This document shows, one piece after another, positions 1 through 8,563 of a DNA stretch of 64,000 bases. The notes under the pieces were generated by a model. That model was given only the letters and a program-made list of their open reading frames with translations. It did not search any database and was not told the origin of the DNA. The stretch is from assembly GCA_022184915.1 (NCBI GenBank), contig JAGTJU010000002.1:682001-746000 (forward strand). The letters run 5' to 3'. Both the position numbers and the translations under genes were made by a program. How positions within the stretch are numbered: position 1 is the first letter of the stretch; every line of letters starts with the position of its first letter. This stretch comes from Myxococcales bacterium. GTDB lineage: Bacteria > Myxococcota_A > Polyangia > Fen-1088.

Positions 1-50
1 GAGGGGCGGGGGTGGCAAAACCAGGGCGGCGGGGCGTGCGCACGGCATGG

Positions 51-1079
51 TCAGGCTTGCAGGGACCACGCCGCCACGTGGCCCTCGGCGTCGCAGGCCA
101 CGAGCCGTAGCTGTGCGTCGTCGGGGTCGAGCGCCCAGGTGAGCGCCTCGATGCGGGCGGGCAAACGATGGCGTCGCACGGGGGTGGTCGTTTCGTCGGG
201 GAACCACACCAAGATCTCCCCGGTCCTGTCCCCGCTGGCCAGCACCTTGACCAGGGGCGAGAAGCAAAGGTGCGTAACCGGCGTGCGATGGGCCTCGAGC
301 ACGAGCGGCATCGTGCCTTCGGGACCCTTGCCGTCGAACTGCCACACGGTGATCTGCATGCCGCCGCCGGTGGCCAGCAGGGCGCTGTCGTGGCTCCAGG
401 CGATGGTGCTGGGCTTTTGGGGATAGCCCGACATCATCGAGTCGCGCCCCGTGGCCAGACGCCAGAAGTGCACGCTGTTGTCCTGGCAGCCGCACGCCAC
501 GACCTTGCCGTTCGGGCTCCAGGCGACGTTGAGCATCGACCCCTTCCAGTCGAGCTTGCGGGTCCTGCGACCGCTCTTCGGCTCGAAGAGGCGCACACCC
601 CCGTAGCAGGCGGCGCCCAAGGTCTGACCGTCGGGCGCCCAGGCGAGGCCCGCCACCGTGCTCTCGACCTCGGGGAGCTCTTGGTGCCCGCGCCCATCGA
701 GGGCGTGAATCCGCGCCCGCCGACCCACTGAAGAGGCCAGCTTCGAGCCCTTGGGGTTCCATGCCACGTGCTGCGCCCAGGTGTCGCCCGGTGGGACCAC
801 CTCCTCCGTGGTGCCGCTGGCCATGTCGCAAAGCTTCACCGCGCCGTCCTCGCCCGCGCTGGCCAAAAGCGGCAAGCGCGGGTTCCACGACAGCGCGGTG
901 AGGGCGTCACCGTGGACCTTCAGACTCTGGTCCAGCTCTCCCGTCCCGGCGCGGACCAGCTGCACGTGGCCATCGTCGAGACCGAGCGCGAGCCAACGGC
1001 CGTCCGCCGAGGCGTCGAGGGCGCGCGGGTATCCAGAGATCTGGGTGCGCCAGGTGGCGTCCACGTCGCGGGCCCTCAT
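51..1079 (-). CDS. WD40-repeat protein coupled to COG0523 GTPase
   Basis: A 342-residue protein made almost entirely of WD40-type repeats. Recurrent blocks such as [38 protein letters not shown] and [19 protein letters not shown] suggest about seven blades. No signal peptide or membrane segment is visible, so it is probably a cytoplasmic scaffold. Its ATG overlaps the TGA of the upstream GTPase gene by four bases (ATGA), so the two are almost certainly translationally coupled. The partner and the zinc-locus context suggest that it works with the metallochaperone-type GTPase, either as scaffold or as client. That role is inferred from position; the repeats themselves say nothing about substrate. 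Confidence 0.85.
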   Translation of the reverse strand: MRARDVDATWRTQISGYPRALDASADGRWLALGLDDGHVQLVRAGTGELDQSLKVHGDALTALSWNPRLPLLASAGEDGAVKLCDMASGTTEEVVPPGDTWAQHVAWNPKGSKLASSVGRRARIHALDGRGHQELPEVESTVAGLAWAPDGQTLGAACYGGVRLFEPKSGRRTRKLDWKGSMLNVAWSPNGKVVACGCQDNSVHFWRLATGRDSMMSGYPQKPSTIAWSHDSALLATGGGMQITVWQFDGKGPEGTMPLVLEAHRTPVTHLCFSPLVKVLASGDRTGEILVWFPDETTTPVRRHRLPARIEALTWALDPDDAQLRLVACDAEGHVAAWSLQA

Positions 1080-2428
1080 GCCAGACAGGCCTCAAAGCCG
1101 CGCGTGAGCGCCTCGCGATCCAGGTTTCGTCCGATGAACACCACCTGGCTCGAGCGGGGTGTGTTGCCCCAGGGGCGATCGGGCAGCCCATCGACAAGCA
1201 TGTGCACGCCCTGGAACACGAAGCGGCGATCGTCGTCGTTCATCGCCACGATGCCCTTCATGCGAAAGATGTCCGCACCCTGCTTGCGCAACACCCCCGA
1301 CATCCAGGCGTTGAAGCGCTCAGGATCCACGGCGCGGTCGAAGCTGAGCCCAACCGACGTCACCGTTTCATCGTGCGTGTGACCTTCCGCATAGGCTTGT
1401 GCTGCAAGCGGCAGAAGCTGGCCCTGCGGACCCGTGAGCGTGGCCTCGAATTCCTCCGGCAGGTGTTCGGTGAAGAGGGCGTAAAGACCTTCGTGCGGCG
1501 CCTCCATCGTGAAGCGCTTTGGGCCCGCGCCGGCGAGGTCGAGCGTGTATTGCCCCTCACCGGCGATGACACGCCCGCCGGGCGTCACCGGTTGCCCCTC
1601 CCGCGCGAACACCCGGAAGGCCCGTTCGGCGGCTTTCGCGAGCGTGGCCTCAGTGGCGTCGTCCACCGGAAGGGCCACGAGCGAAAGGCTCGGATCGGGG
1701 CCCTCGTGCAGCGTCAGGGTGGCTTGGGACGGAAGCGCGTAGATCCCGCCCCACTCGAAGGGATATTCGGGCTCGAGGAAGGTGGGCTTGTGCTCGAGGG
1801 CGCGGGCGAGGTCGAAGCCACCCACGTCGAGCACCTCGGCGAGGGGAACGTTGGCCATCTGTGCGCGCCGAATGCGGGCCAGAGCGTTCATGCCGCGCAG
1901 CTGCCGCTCGAGCGCGTCGACTTCGGCCGGCGAGACCAGGTCCGTTTTGTTCAGCACCAGAATGTCGGCGAAGGCCACCTGCTCTTTGGCCTCGGCGGCT
2001 TCGTCGATGTGAAGGCTGAGGTGCTTGGCGTCGACCAGCGTGATGATGCCATCCAGGCGGAAGTCGGCCTTGATGTCCTCGTCCATGAAAAAGGTCTGGG
2101 CCACGGGGCCCGGGTCGGCGAGGCCCGTGGTCTCGACGAGCACGCGATCGAACTTGTCCCGGCGCTTCATCAGGTTGCCGAGCACGCGGATGAGGTCGCC
2201 CCGCACCGTGCAGCAGATGCAGCCGTTGTTCATCTCGAAGATCTCCTCGTCGGCGTTGATGACGAGGTCTTGATCGACGCCGATCTCTCCGAATTCGTTT
2301 TCGATGACGGCGATGCGCTGGCCGTGGTTCTCCGTGAGGATGCGGTTGAGCAGGGTGGTTTTGCCCGAACCCAGGAACCCGGTGAGCACGGTAACCGGTA
2401 TTTTCAGGTTTTCGTTGGTGGAAGACAT
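1076..2428 (-). CDS. COG0523/CobW-family GTPase, probable zinc metallochaperone
   Basis: A 450-residue G3E-family P-loop GTPase. Walker A is [12 protein letters not shown] (about 17-28), the metal-binding CICC motif is at 70-73, and the guanine-specificity motif NKTD is at 160-163. An unusually long middle section carrying a GHTHDE metal-ligand-like cluster separates the GTPase core from the C-terminal CobW domain, making it longer than a typical 320-residue relative. The reading frame is open far upstream, but the ATG at 2428 places MSSTNENLK directly before the first beta strand and fits the family. COG0523 proteins deliver or allocate metal to target proteins. Here the neighbours (ECF importer, CDF, Zur-like regulator) and a candidate operator at 2478 argue for zinc. 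No cobalamin synthesis genes are nearby. Confidence 0.9.
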   Translation of the reverse strand: MSSTNENLKIPVTVLTGFLGSGKTTLLNRILTENHGQRIAVIENEFGEIGVDQDLVINADEEIFEMNNGCICCTVRGDLIRVLGNLMKRRDKFDRVLVETTGLADPGPVAQTFFMDEDIKADFRLDGIITLVDAKHLSLHIDEAAEAKEQVAFADILVLNKTDLVSPAEVDALERQLRGMNALARIRRAQMANVPLAEVLDVGGFDLARALEHKPTFLEPEYPFEWGGIYALPSQATLTLHEGPDPSLSLVALPVDDATEATLAKAAERAFRVFAREGQPVTPGGRVIAGEGQYTLDLAGAGPKRFTMEAPHEGLYALFTEHLPEEFEATLTGPQGQLLPLAAQAYAEGHTHDETVTSVGLSFDRAVDPERFNAWMSGVLRKQGADIFRMKGIVAMNDDDRRFVFQGVHMLVDGLPDRPWGNTPRSSQVVFIGRNLDREALTRGFEACLA

Positions 2429-2477
2429 GGCGTCGTGTCCTTGTGCGAGCGGAGGATATTGAATGCGTCGGGTGAAT

Positions 2478-2490
2478 GCAATAGAGTTGC
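2478..2490. promoter_or_regulatory. Candidate Zur-type operator in divergent promoter
   Basis: The inverted repeat GCAATAGAGTTGC sits between the divergent GTPase and CbiM-like genes. Its arms are GCAAT and GTTGC, with one wobble mismatch and a 3-base spacer. The same architecture recurs at 4783-4795 (perfect arms) and 6730-6742, each time before a gene of this metal locus. The nearby gene for a Fur-family protein makes that protein the obvious ligand. Sequence pattern is seen; binding is inferred. Confidence 0.55.
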
Positions 2491-2543
2491 GAAAACCATG
2501 AACACGCAGACGCAGCGCCCAAAGAAATGCCAGGAGGTCGTTG

Positions 2544-3443
2544 ATGCACCTCGCTGAAGGGGTTTTGCCACCCACGCACGCGCTGGCCTGTGCGGCCGCC
2601 GCCGCGCCCTTCGTGTGGGCCGGTGCGCGGCAGATCAAGAGCGTGGGGACGCACCGGGTGGCGATGACCACGGCCCTCCTCTTTGCTGTGACGCTGTTTC
2701 CGGTGCCCGTGCCGATCGCTGGCATGTCGTCTCATATGTGCGCAGCGCCCGTGCTCGCGCTTTTGCTCGGGGCCTCGGCGCTCGTGGTGCCCACCACCTT
2801 GGTGCTCATCATACAGGCCTTGTTTTTCGCGCATGGCGGGCTCAGCACCCTGGGCGCCAACGTGCTGACCTTGGGGGTGGCAGGCCCGTGTGCGGCGGTG
2901 GGCATCGCGCGGGTCCTGCGGGCGTTGCGGGCGCCGGTTCCCGCCGCCGTGTTTGCCGCGTGCTTCGGTGCCGATCTGGTGGTGTACGGCGTGGACGGTC
3001 TGCTGCTTGCCGCCGCGCTCGCCGAACCGGGTGCGTTCGTGTCGATGACCCGGTCGTTGCTGCTGGCGATGGCACCGGCGCAACTGCCCCTGGCGCTGCT
3101 CGAAGGGGCGCTGAGCGTGGCCCTCGTCAAGGCCCTCACGCAGCGCGAGGGGGCGCGGCTGCCCGTGTGGCTTCGCCCCTCGGCGCCTCGCTTGGGCCCC
3201 ACTGCCGTGGCGGGCCTCGTGCTGGCTTTGGTGGCCACGCCGCCTCTGCCGGCGCGTGCCTCGTCTTTCGCCGGGCTCGATGAGCAGGTGTTCGAGACGG
3301 CGGCGCGGCAGGCCGGGCGCACGCCACAGCCCCTCCTGGACCTCGAGGGAGGAGAGCTTGGTCGGGCCCTGTTCGGCAGCGCGATGCTTGCGGCGGGGTT
3401 CGTGTTGGGTCGGGGCTGGAGGCGCCTGGAGCGCCGGTCTTGA
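2544..3443 (+). CDS. CbiM-like ECF transporter substrate-binding component
   Basis: A 299-residue polytopic membrane protein of the CbiM/NikM family. The ATG at 2544 gives the characteristic MH start ([10 protein letters not shown]); in this family the N-terminal amine and His2 help coordinate the metal. It has AGGAGG at 2532-2537, six bases upstream. The TTG three bases earlier is less likely. About six to seven hydrophobic segments follow. The last ~80 residues (from [19 protein letters not shown] to a final membrane helix) resemble the PDGLE/CbiN small subunit, so a CbiM-CbiN type fusion is likely. Its stop overlaps the TTG start of the next gene. Substrate is probably zinc by context, but cobalt or nickel cannot be excluded from sequence. 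Confidence 0.85.
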   Translation: MHLAEGVLPPTHALACAAAAAPFVWAGARQIKSVGTHRVAMTTALLFAVTLFPVPVPIAGMSSHMCAAPVLALLLGASALVVPTTLVLIIQALFFAHGGLSTLGANVLTLGVAGPCAAVGIARVLRALRAPVPAAVFAACFGADLVVYGVDGLLLAAALAEPGAFVSMTRSLLLAMAPAQLPLALLEGALSVALVKALTQREGARLPVWLRPSAPRLGPTAVAGLVLALVATPPLPARASSFAGLDEQVFETAARQAGRTPQPLLDLEGGELGRALFGSAMLAAGFVLGRGWRRLERRS

Positions 3444-4741
3444 GCGGTCTTCGCACCCACAGGCAGGTGGTCTTCGCCACGAGCGTGTTGGTCCTGGCGC
3501 TGGGGTTGAACCTCGTCACGGCGCCCGGGCTCCTGCGGGGCGCGCTCTTGCTGGTAGCGCTCGGTTTGTGCGCGTTCGGTCGGCTGCCCCTGCGCGCCGC
3601 GTGGCCCTTGGCGGCGAGCGGCGTGGCGGGCGGTCTGGCAGTGGCGGGGGCCTTTGCGCTGGATTTGTCGGTCCCCAGGGTTTTCGACGTGGCATCCCGG
3701 ACCTTCGTGGGTGTCGCTTTGGGCGTGTGGTTCGCCCACACGGTCACATGGCCCGCTTTGCGCGACGCCGCTCGGGCCGCAAAGGCCCCCACAGCCTGGC
3801 TCGACCTCATCGATACGGCGCAGCTTCACATGGCCGTGCTGGGCCAAAGCCTCGAGCGGCGCTGGCGCGCGGGGGTGGTGAGGGGGGGCTTTTCGGGACC
3901 GCGGCGGCAGCTTGGCAACACGGGCCTCTTGTTGGCGGGCACCGTGGTGGGGGCCCTCGATCGCGCCCACCGGCTGGAGGAGGCGGCGGCCCTCCGCGGT
4001 GCAGGTTCCCAAGGTGCCTCCGATCACCCCAAGGCCTTTGCGTTACGGGGTGTGCGTCTCGGAGACCTGCAAGCCCCACGCCTGCACGTGCCCTCCCTCG
4101 ACATTGGCACCGGGACCTGGGTGCTGGTTGCAGGCGCCAGCGGGGCCGGCAAGTCCACCCTCCTGAGGACGCTCGCGGGCCTCGAGGCGCCCGAGGAGGG
4201 GGCCGTCTGGCGATTTGGCCGGCCCGTCGTGGGGCGGGTGCCTCCGCAGCGGGTCGACGGGCGCGTGGCCCTGGTGTTTCAAGATCCCGAGGACCAGTTT
4301 TTTGCCTCGGAGGTCGGCGCCGATCTGGCGTGGGGGCTACGCCAACGCGGCATCGAAGGCGAGCCGGCGTCCGCGCGGGTGCGACGGGCCCTGGACGAGG
4401 TGGGGCTCGCGACCTTCGCAACGCGGCCCATCGCGACGCTGAGCTTCGGCGAACGGAAGCGTCTGGCGTTGGCGGGGGCCCTGGTGACCGACCCGGACGT
4501 TTTGCTTTGCGACGAGCCCACGATGGGGCTCGACGCCGCCGCAAGCCGCCTCGTCATCGATGCCGTGATGAAGGCCGGCCGGCGGCGCGCGATGACGGTG
4601 CTCTGGGCCACGCATGACCTCGACGTTCTGCCTGCGCGCATCGGCGAAGCGATGCTGCTGCGGGCGGGTCAACTGGCGTTCGTGGGCGCCCGGGACGAGG
4701 CTCTGGACCCAAAGCGCCGCGCGGCAGCGGGCCTCGTATGA
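3440..4741 (+). CDS. CbiQ-CbiO fusion: ECF permease fused to ABC ATPase
   Basis: A 433-residue fusion. Residues 1-~205 are a CbiQ-type transmembrane coupling protein with four to five hydrophobic stretches and the cytoplasmic coupling region AQLHMAVLGQSLERRW...RG. Residues ~215-433 are a CbiO-type ABC ATPase with Walker A GASGAGKSTLL, signature LSFGERKRLA, Walker B DVLLCDEPTMGLD and a switch His in ATHDLD. The start is TTG overlapping the preceding TGA (TTGA), so the importer is encoded by two coupled ORFs. T and A components are normally separate polypeptides. ECF group I importers take up Co, Ni or Zn; context favours zinc. Confidence 0.85.
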   Translation: MSGLRTHRQVVFATSVLVLALGLNLVTAPGLLRGALLLVALGLCAFGRLPLRAAWPLAASGVAGGLAVAGAFALDLSVPRVFDVASRTFVGVALGVWFAHTVTWPALRDAARAAKAPTAWLDLIDTAQLHMAVLGQSLERRWRAGVVRGGFSGPRRQLGNTGLLLAGTVVGALDRAHRLEEAAALRGAGSQGASDHPKAFALRGVRLGDLQAPRLHVPSLDIGTGTWVLVAGASGAGKSTLLRTLAGLEAPEEGAVWRFGRPVVGRVPPQRVDGRVALVFQDPEDQFFASEVGADLAWGLRQRGIEGEPASARVRRALDEVGLATFATRPIATLSFGERKRLALAGALVTDPDVLLCDEPTMGLDAAASRLVIDAVMKAGRRRAMTVLWATHDLDVLPARIGEAMLLRAGQLAFVGARDEALDPKRRAAAGLV

Positions 4742-4782
4742 CACAAGTTCATAGCGACTGCGAACCGTTGCGCGTGTCTCTT

Positions 4783-4795
4783 GCAATGAGATTGC
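4783..4795. promoter_or_regulatory. Candidate Zur-type operator (perfect inverted repeat)
   Basis: GCAATGAGATTGC has perfect 5-base arms GCAAT/ATTGC around the spacer GAG, 34 bases before the ATG of the MerC-CDF gene. It matches the architecture at 2478-2490 and 6730-6742. An exporter under Zur would be counter-intuitive, which makes this site the most informative of the three. Confidence 0.55.
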
Positions 4796-4829
4796 TTGAA
4801 GTTTAGTCTCCCGCAGGCTTTCACAAACC

Positions 4830-6236
4830 ATGTCGACCGCGTCTTTGCCTCCTCCGTCTGCCTCGCTATCCCCGGTGCGGGGCTGGCTCAAGCGTTGGTC
4901 GGGCGCCCTGGTGTCTGGCCTGTGCCTCGTTCATTGCCTGGGGATGGGGCTGCTGGCGCCGTTTTTGCCAGCCGCAGTATCGGCGCTGGCTTTGAGCCCC
5001 AAGATGGAAGGGGCCCTGTGGGCCGTGTCGATGGGGGTGGCGTTACTCATCCTGAGGTGGCCCCGTCCCCGGGCGCCGCTGCCGTTTTGGCTGGGATGGC
5101 TGGGTGTGGCAGCGCTGGGCCTCTGGGGCTTGTGGGCCGCGAGCGAGCGCCTCACCCAGGCAAGCCTCGCCAGCGTGGCGGCGCTTCAGATTTGGGTGAC
5201 CTTACGCCGGCTGCGCACGGGCCATGGGCACAAAGCCACCTGCGCCCACGACCATGGCCCGCGCCACGCACACGGGCACGGCGAGGCGCATGGGCACGGA
5301 CACGCGCACGCCGCAGGCGCTCACGCTCACGACCACGGGCTTCACGTGCACGGGCTCGATCCCCTCGAGGTGCGTGAGTCGCGCACGATGGCAGTGGTGT
5401 TGCTGGCCACGGTCACCATGCTGGGCGAATTGCTGGTGGGGGCGTGGACGGGTTCGTTGGCCCTGGTGGCGGACGGCTGGCACATGGCCACGCACGTGGG
5501 CGCGCTGACCTTGGCGTGGGCGGCCTACGGCGTCACGCGCAAGCTCGCCGGCTCTCGCCATTTTGCCTTCGGCGCCGACAAGATCCTGGCCCTCACGGGG
5601 TACACGAATGCGCTGGGGTTGGCGGTGGTGGCCGTCTTCATGTTGGGCGAAGCCTGGGATCGCTTCGTCAACCCCGTGCCCATTCGCTTCATGGAAGCCA
5701 TGCCGGCGGCCGTCGTGGGGTTGGTGGTCAATCTGGCGAGTGCCCGCTTGCTTCACCCCGGCGAGCTCGACCACGGCCACGATCACAACCTTCGCGCGGC
5801 CTACATGCACGTGCTGGCCGATGCCCTCACGAGCGTGCTGGCCGTGGCGGCGTTGCTCGGGGGCCGGTACGCGGGACTCGTGTGGCTCGACCAGCTGAGC
5901 GCCGCCGTGGGGGCCGTGGTCATCTTGCTCTGGGCGTACGGGCTGGTGCGGGCGGCGGGGCGTGAACTCCTGGACGTTCATGCCGAGCCCGCGTTGAACG
6001 ACGAGATCCGCGCGGCGCTCGAAGCGGTGCCCGGGGTGGCGGTCGAGGACCTGCGCGTCTGGCCCCTGGGCCGAGGACGCCGAGCCTGCAACGTGACGGT
6101 GATCGCCGCGGGGCAGGGCGATCCGTTGCCTTTGCGGGCGCGTGTCGAGGCCGTCTGCCCCTTCGACCACCTCGTGGTGGAGGTGCGCCCGCCCCGTGAG
6201 CGGCAGGAGGCGCGCGCGCCGGCCGTGGTGGCGTGA
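4830..6236 (+). CDS. MerC domain fused to DmeF-like cation diffusion facilitator
   Basis: A 468-residue membrane protein in three parts. Residues ~22-125 are a MerC-like four-helix membrane domain with the Cys pair motif SGLCLVHC (C32, C36). Residues ~128-178 form a His-rich loop with many GHGH, HDH and HAH repeats that should bind divalent metal. Residues ~185-440 are a CDF domain closest in motif to DmeF (ALVADGWHMATH in helix 2, HVLADALTS in helix 5, and GHDHN before helix 5). A short C-terminal cytoplasmic domain follows. CDF proteins are usually metal/proton exporters; MerC proteins are mercury or zinc transport proteins. The fusion could exchange or export zinc or cobalt. It converges on the Zur-like gene with a 1-base gap and has a candidate operator upstream. 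Confidence 0.85.
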   Translation: MSTASLPPPSASLSPVRGWLKRWSGALVSGLCLVHCLGMGLLAPFLPAAVSALALSPKMEGALWAVSMGVALLILRWPRPRAPLPFWLGWLGVAALGLWGLWAASERLTQASLASVAALQIWVTLRRLRTGHGHKATCAHDHGPRHAHGHGEAHGHGHAHAAGAHAHDHGLHVHGLDPLEVRESRTMAVVLLATVTMLGELLVGAWTGSLALVADGWHMATHVGALTLAWAAYGVTRKLAGSRHFAFGADKILALTGYTNALGLAVVAVFMLGEAWDRFVNPVPIRFMEAMPAAVVGLVVNLASARLLHPGELDHGHDHNLRAAYMHVLADALTSVLAVAALLGGRYAGLVWLDQLSAAVGAVVILLWAYGLVRAAGRELLDVHAEPALNDEIRAALEAVPGVAVEDLRVWPLGRGRRACNVTVIAAGQGDPLPLRARVEAVCPFDHLVVEVRPPRERQEARAPAVVA

Positions 6237-6237
6237 G

Positions 6238-6693
6238 CTAGCGTGCCCCGGCCTGGGGCCGACACGTGTCACACAGACCCTGCACCTGCACCACCACGGA
6301 ATCGGAGGCCAGCGCCTTGGGCGTTCCCTTGACCCGCTTGAGCGCGATCGCACCCTCGGGCAGGCAGGACACGTGACCGCAGTCCGTGCAGAGGAAATGC
6401 GGGTGCTGTTCGCGGTGGCTCTGCTTGCCATCGCCCCTCAACTCGAAGCGCCACACGTGGTCCCCGAGGTCCGTGCGCACCACCAGGCCCGCCTGCGCCA
6501 GGTCGTTGAGGTTGCGGAAAATCGTGGCGTGGTCGAAGCCCGCGTCCTCGAGCTGCGCCGAGACCTCGGCATGGGTCAGCGGCCGTTCGGCGTCGGAGAG
6601 GGCGCGGTACACTGCGATGCGCGCCCCCGTGCTGCGCAGGCCGAGGGAGTGAAACAGCGACTTGAGGGATTGCGCGTCTGTGGTGGTGGCCAT
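6238..6693 (-). CDS. zur: Fur-family transcriptional regulator, probable Zur
   Basis: A 151-residue Fur-superfamily repressor. An N-terminal winged helix includes the recognition-helix region DHATIFRNLNDL (54-65). The C-terminal metal-binding and dimerisation domain has two CxxC pairs, C102/C105 in CTDCGH and C141/C144 in CDTC, that form the structural zinc site, plus the His-rich HREQHPHF. The ATG at 6693 is preferred over the TTG at 6705 because a purine-rich GAAGAGA lies just upstream. Fur, PerR and Zur cannot be separated by sequence alone. The surrounding COG0523, CbiMQO and CDF genes, with no iron genes, make Zur the best call. A repeat at 6730-6742 suggests autoregulation. Confidence 0.85.
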   Translation of the reverse strand: MATTTDAQSLKSLFHSLGLRSTGARIAVYRALSDAERPLTHAEVSAQLEDAGFDHATIFRNLNDLAQAGLVVRTDLGDHVWRFELRGDGKQSHREQHPHFLCTDCGHVSCLPEGAIALKRVKGTPKALASDSVVVQVQGLCDTCRPQAGAR

Positions 6694-6729
6694 GAATCTC
6701 TTCAACGGTACTGGTTCGCGCTCTCAAAT

Positions 6730-6742
6730 GCAAATGCAATGC
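6730..6742. promoter_or_regulatory. Candidate Zur autoregulatory operator
   Basis: GCAAATGCAATGC lies 37 bases upstream of the zur ATG. The outer arms GCA/TGC are symmetric within a wider AAAtGCA...TGCgTTT palindrome (6726-6745), though the inner positions are imperfect. It fits the 13-base pattern of the two other sites in the locus. Confidence 0.45.
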
Positions 6743-6949
6743 GTTTCCTGTCCGCAGCCGCCGCTTGCCTCGTTCATTGGGCCGTCCGTGCCGCTCTGGC
6801 TCGGGACGTTGAGCATCAACTTCACCTAAGCTCTGCCGCTGAGGCGAACGCCAGCCTGCCGACGGCTTCGGGCAGCTCCCCAGCCACTGAGATCCGGGGG
6901 CATTCGGCCGCTCCAGAATTGCCGTTTCCCTCTGAGGGCGCGGGGTAAT

Positions 6950-7711
6950 ATGGGGCTCTTGCGCCTGCGCGTTTTCAGCGATCTGCACCTCGAGTTCGGC
7001 CCCTTCGTGCCGCCGGCCGTGGAGGCTGACGTGGTGGTTCTGGCAGGCGATACCCACCTTGGCACGAAGGGGGTGGCCTGGGCGCGGCAGGCGTTTGCCG
7101 ACGTGCCGGTGATCTACGTGCTCGGCAATCACGAGTACTACGGACATGCCATCCCGCGGCTGGTGGATCAGCTGCGCCACGAGGCGGCCGGCTCGAACGT
7201 GCACGTGCTCGAACGGGATGTGCTTACGATCGAGGGCGTGCGCTTCGCCGGAGCCACGCTCTGGACGGACATGGCGCTCGGGGGCGATCTCCGCCTGGGC
7301 ATGGACGCCGCCGGCGCCCACATGAGTGACTTTCGCATGATTCGGGTGTCACCGCGCTACCGGCGCCTCGAGCCCGCGGACGCGGTCGGTTTTCATCAAC
7401 GTACGCGTGCCTGGCTCGAAGAGGTGCTCACCGAGCCGCCCCGCGTGCACGTGGTGGTCACGCACCACGCCCCCTTGCCGGCGTCGCTGGATCCGGCGCA
7501 CGCGGGGGCGCCCGCGCGAGCGGCCTATGCCTCGAACCTGCGGGCGCTCATCGAGCGCACGCAGCCCTCGTTGTGGGTCCATGGGCACGTGCATCACGCG
7601 CGCGACCATCACGTGGGCGCGACGCGCATCCTGTGTAACCCCCGTGGCTATCCCCGGGAGCGTTACGAGGGGTTTCGGCCTGACCTCGTCGTGGAGGTGC
7701 CGTCTCTCTGA
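6950..7711 (+). CDS. Calcineurin-like metallophosphoesterase
   Basis: A 253-residue soluble protein with the full set of dimetal phosphoesterase motifs in order: DLH near the N-terminus (FSDLHLEF), GDTH, GNHEYY, THHAPLP and GHVHH near the C-terminus. These residues coordinate two metals and the phosphate in this superfamily. The substrate cannot be told from sequence; bacterial members act on nucleotides, phosphodiesters or phosphoproteins. It stands alone, divergent from zur and convergent with the cyclophilin gene, with a candidate terminator just after its stop. The 207 bases before it, beyond the Zur-like site, show nothing recognisable. Confidence 0.85.
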   Translation: MGLLRLRVFSDLHLEFGPFVPPAVEADVVVLAGDTHLGTKGVAWARQAFADVPVIYVLGNHEYYGHAIPRLVDQLRHEAAGSNVHVLERDVLTIEGVRFAGATLWTDMALGGDLRLGMDAAGAHMSDFRMIRVSPRYRRLEPADAVGFHQRTRAWLEEVLTEPPRVHVVVTHHAPLPASLDPAHAGAPARAAYASNLRALIERTQPSLWVHGHVHHARDHHVGATRILCNPRGYPRERYEGFRPDLVVEVPSL

Positions 7712-7720
7712 AAAGGCGCG

Positions 7721-7744
7721 CCGCGCTCGTCAGCGGGGTTTTTT
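7721..7744 (+). terminator. Candidate rho-independent terminator
   Basis: CCGCGCT, loop CGTC, then AGCGGGG forms a GC-rich stem with one mismatch, followed by six T residues (7739-7744). It begins 10 bases after the phosphoesterase stop and overlaps the 3' end of the convergent cyclophilin gene. Confidence 0.4.
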
Positions 7745-8434
7745 GGGCTTGCGCTTGCCCTTGCGGTCGATGGTGATCTTGACCACGGCCACCGGCTCCG
7801 TGGGGCGATCGTTGGGGTCCCGCTTGACCCGTGCGATGGCGCGCACCACGGCCACGGGCTGGCAGGCGCCAAACACCGTGTAGCCGCCGTCGAGGTGGCT
7901 GGCTTCGGCTTCGGTGATGAAGAACTGCGCGCTGTTGGTGTTGGGGCCGCGGTTGGCCATGCCCATCATGCCACCCCGCTTGAACGAGAGCTTGGGCGAA
8001 GACTCGTTCGGAATGCGGTACCCGGCTTCGCCGGCGCCGTTGCCGGACGCGTCGCCCGTTTGCACCATGAACCCCGGGATGACGCGATGGAACGGCAGCC
8101 CGTCGTAGTAGGGTTTTTTCACCCAGGCGCGGCCGCGCGGATCGCGAAAGGCCCGCAGGCCACGGGCGAGACCCACGAAGTTCGCCACGGTGATCGGCGA
8201 TTCGTCCTCGAAAAGCTGGCAGGTGAGCACGCCTTTGGTGGTCTCGATCGTGGCGGTCAGGGTGCCCTCGGCGGGCAGACCCTGTGTGGCCTCGGCCAGG
8301 CTAAACGCGCCGCCGTGGGGATCGCCCTCGGCGGCGGCGGGCGCGGTGACAAAAACGGTCCCAAGGGCGAACACACCCAGGAAGGGGCAGGACCGCAGGA
8401 GGGAGCCGCTGAGGAACGCACGTGCGCAGGACAT
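7730..8434 (-). CDS. Exported cyclophilin-type peptidyl-prolyl isomerase
   Basis: A 234-residue protein. The first ~35 residues form a Sec signal peptide ending near APAAAEG, so it should fold proteins in the periplasm. A cyclophilin domain follows, with IETTKGVLTCQLFED, the active-site strand FHRVIPGFMVQTGD and the GPNTNSAQFFIT region that binds the proline-containing peptide. The C-terminus is a basic tail (GKRKPKKPR). The ATG at 8434 is the natural start because it yields the signal peptide. It is monocistronic. Confidence 0.9.
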   Translation of the reverse strand: MSCARAFLSGSLLRSCPFLGVFALGTVFVTAPAAAEGDPHGGAFSLAEATQGLPAEGTLTATIETTKGVLTCQLFEDESPITVANFVGLARGLRAFRDPRGRAWVKKPYYDGLPFHRVIPGFMVQTGDASGNGAGEAGYRIPNESSPKLSFKRGGMMGMANRGPNTNSAQFFITEAEASHLDGGYTVFGACQPVAVVRAIARVKRDPNDRPTEPVAVVKITIDRKGKRKPKKPR

Positions 8435-8563
8435 GCGCGTCTTTTAACATTTTCGCCGCCGACGCGGTGAACGCCTGGGGCGCGGCCGGGGCCCCGGGGC
8501 CCCTCCACGCGAGAATTACGCAACTGTCACACTCCTGAAAAACGGTTTGAGTAGCGTCGCCTC

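Noticed and set aside
1202-2557. Long plus-strand ORF opposite the COG0523 GTPase
   Set aside because: It runs antisense to a protein with complete family motifs, its translation is arginine- and histidine-rich without any fold signature, and such shadow frames are expected in DNA of this GC content.
2498-2557. 19-codon leader ORF before the CbiM-like gene
   Set aside because: An ATG-to-TGA reading frame overlaps the CbiM-like start, but it has no clear ribosome site and no attenuator-like hairpin, so it is probably chance.
4783-4795. The repeat as a LysR or IlvY-type site
   Set aside because: The core TTGC...GCAA orientation is reversed and the arms are 3 bases apart, unlike the 50825-50841 site, and the neighbours are zinc-type genes.
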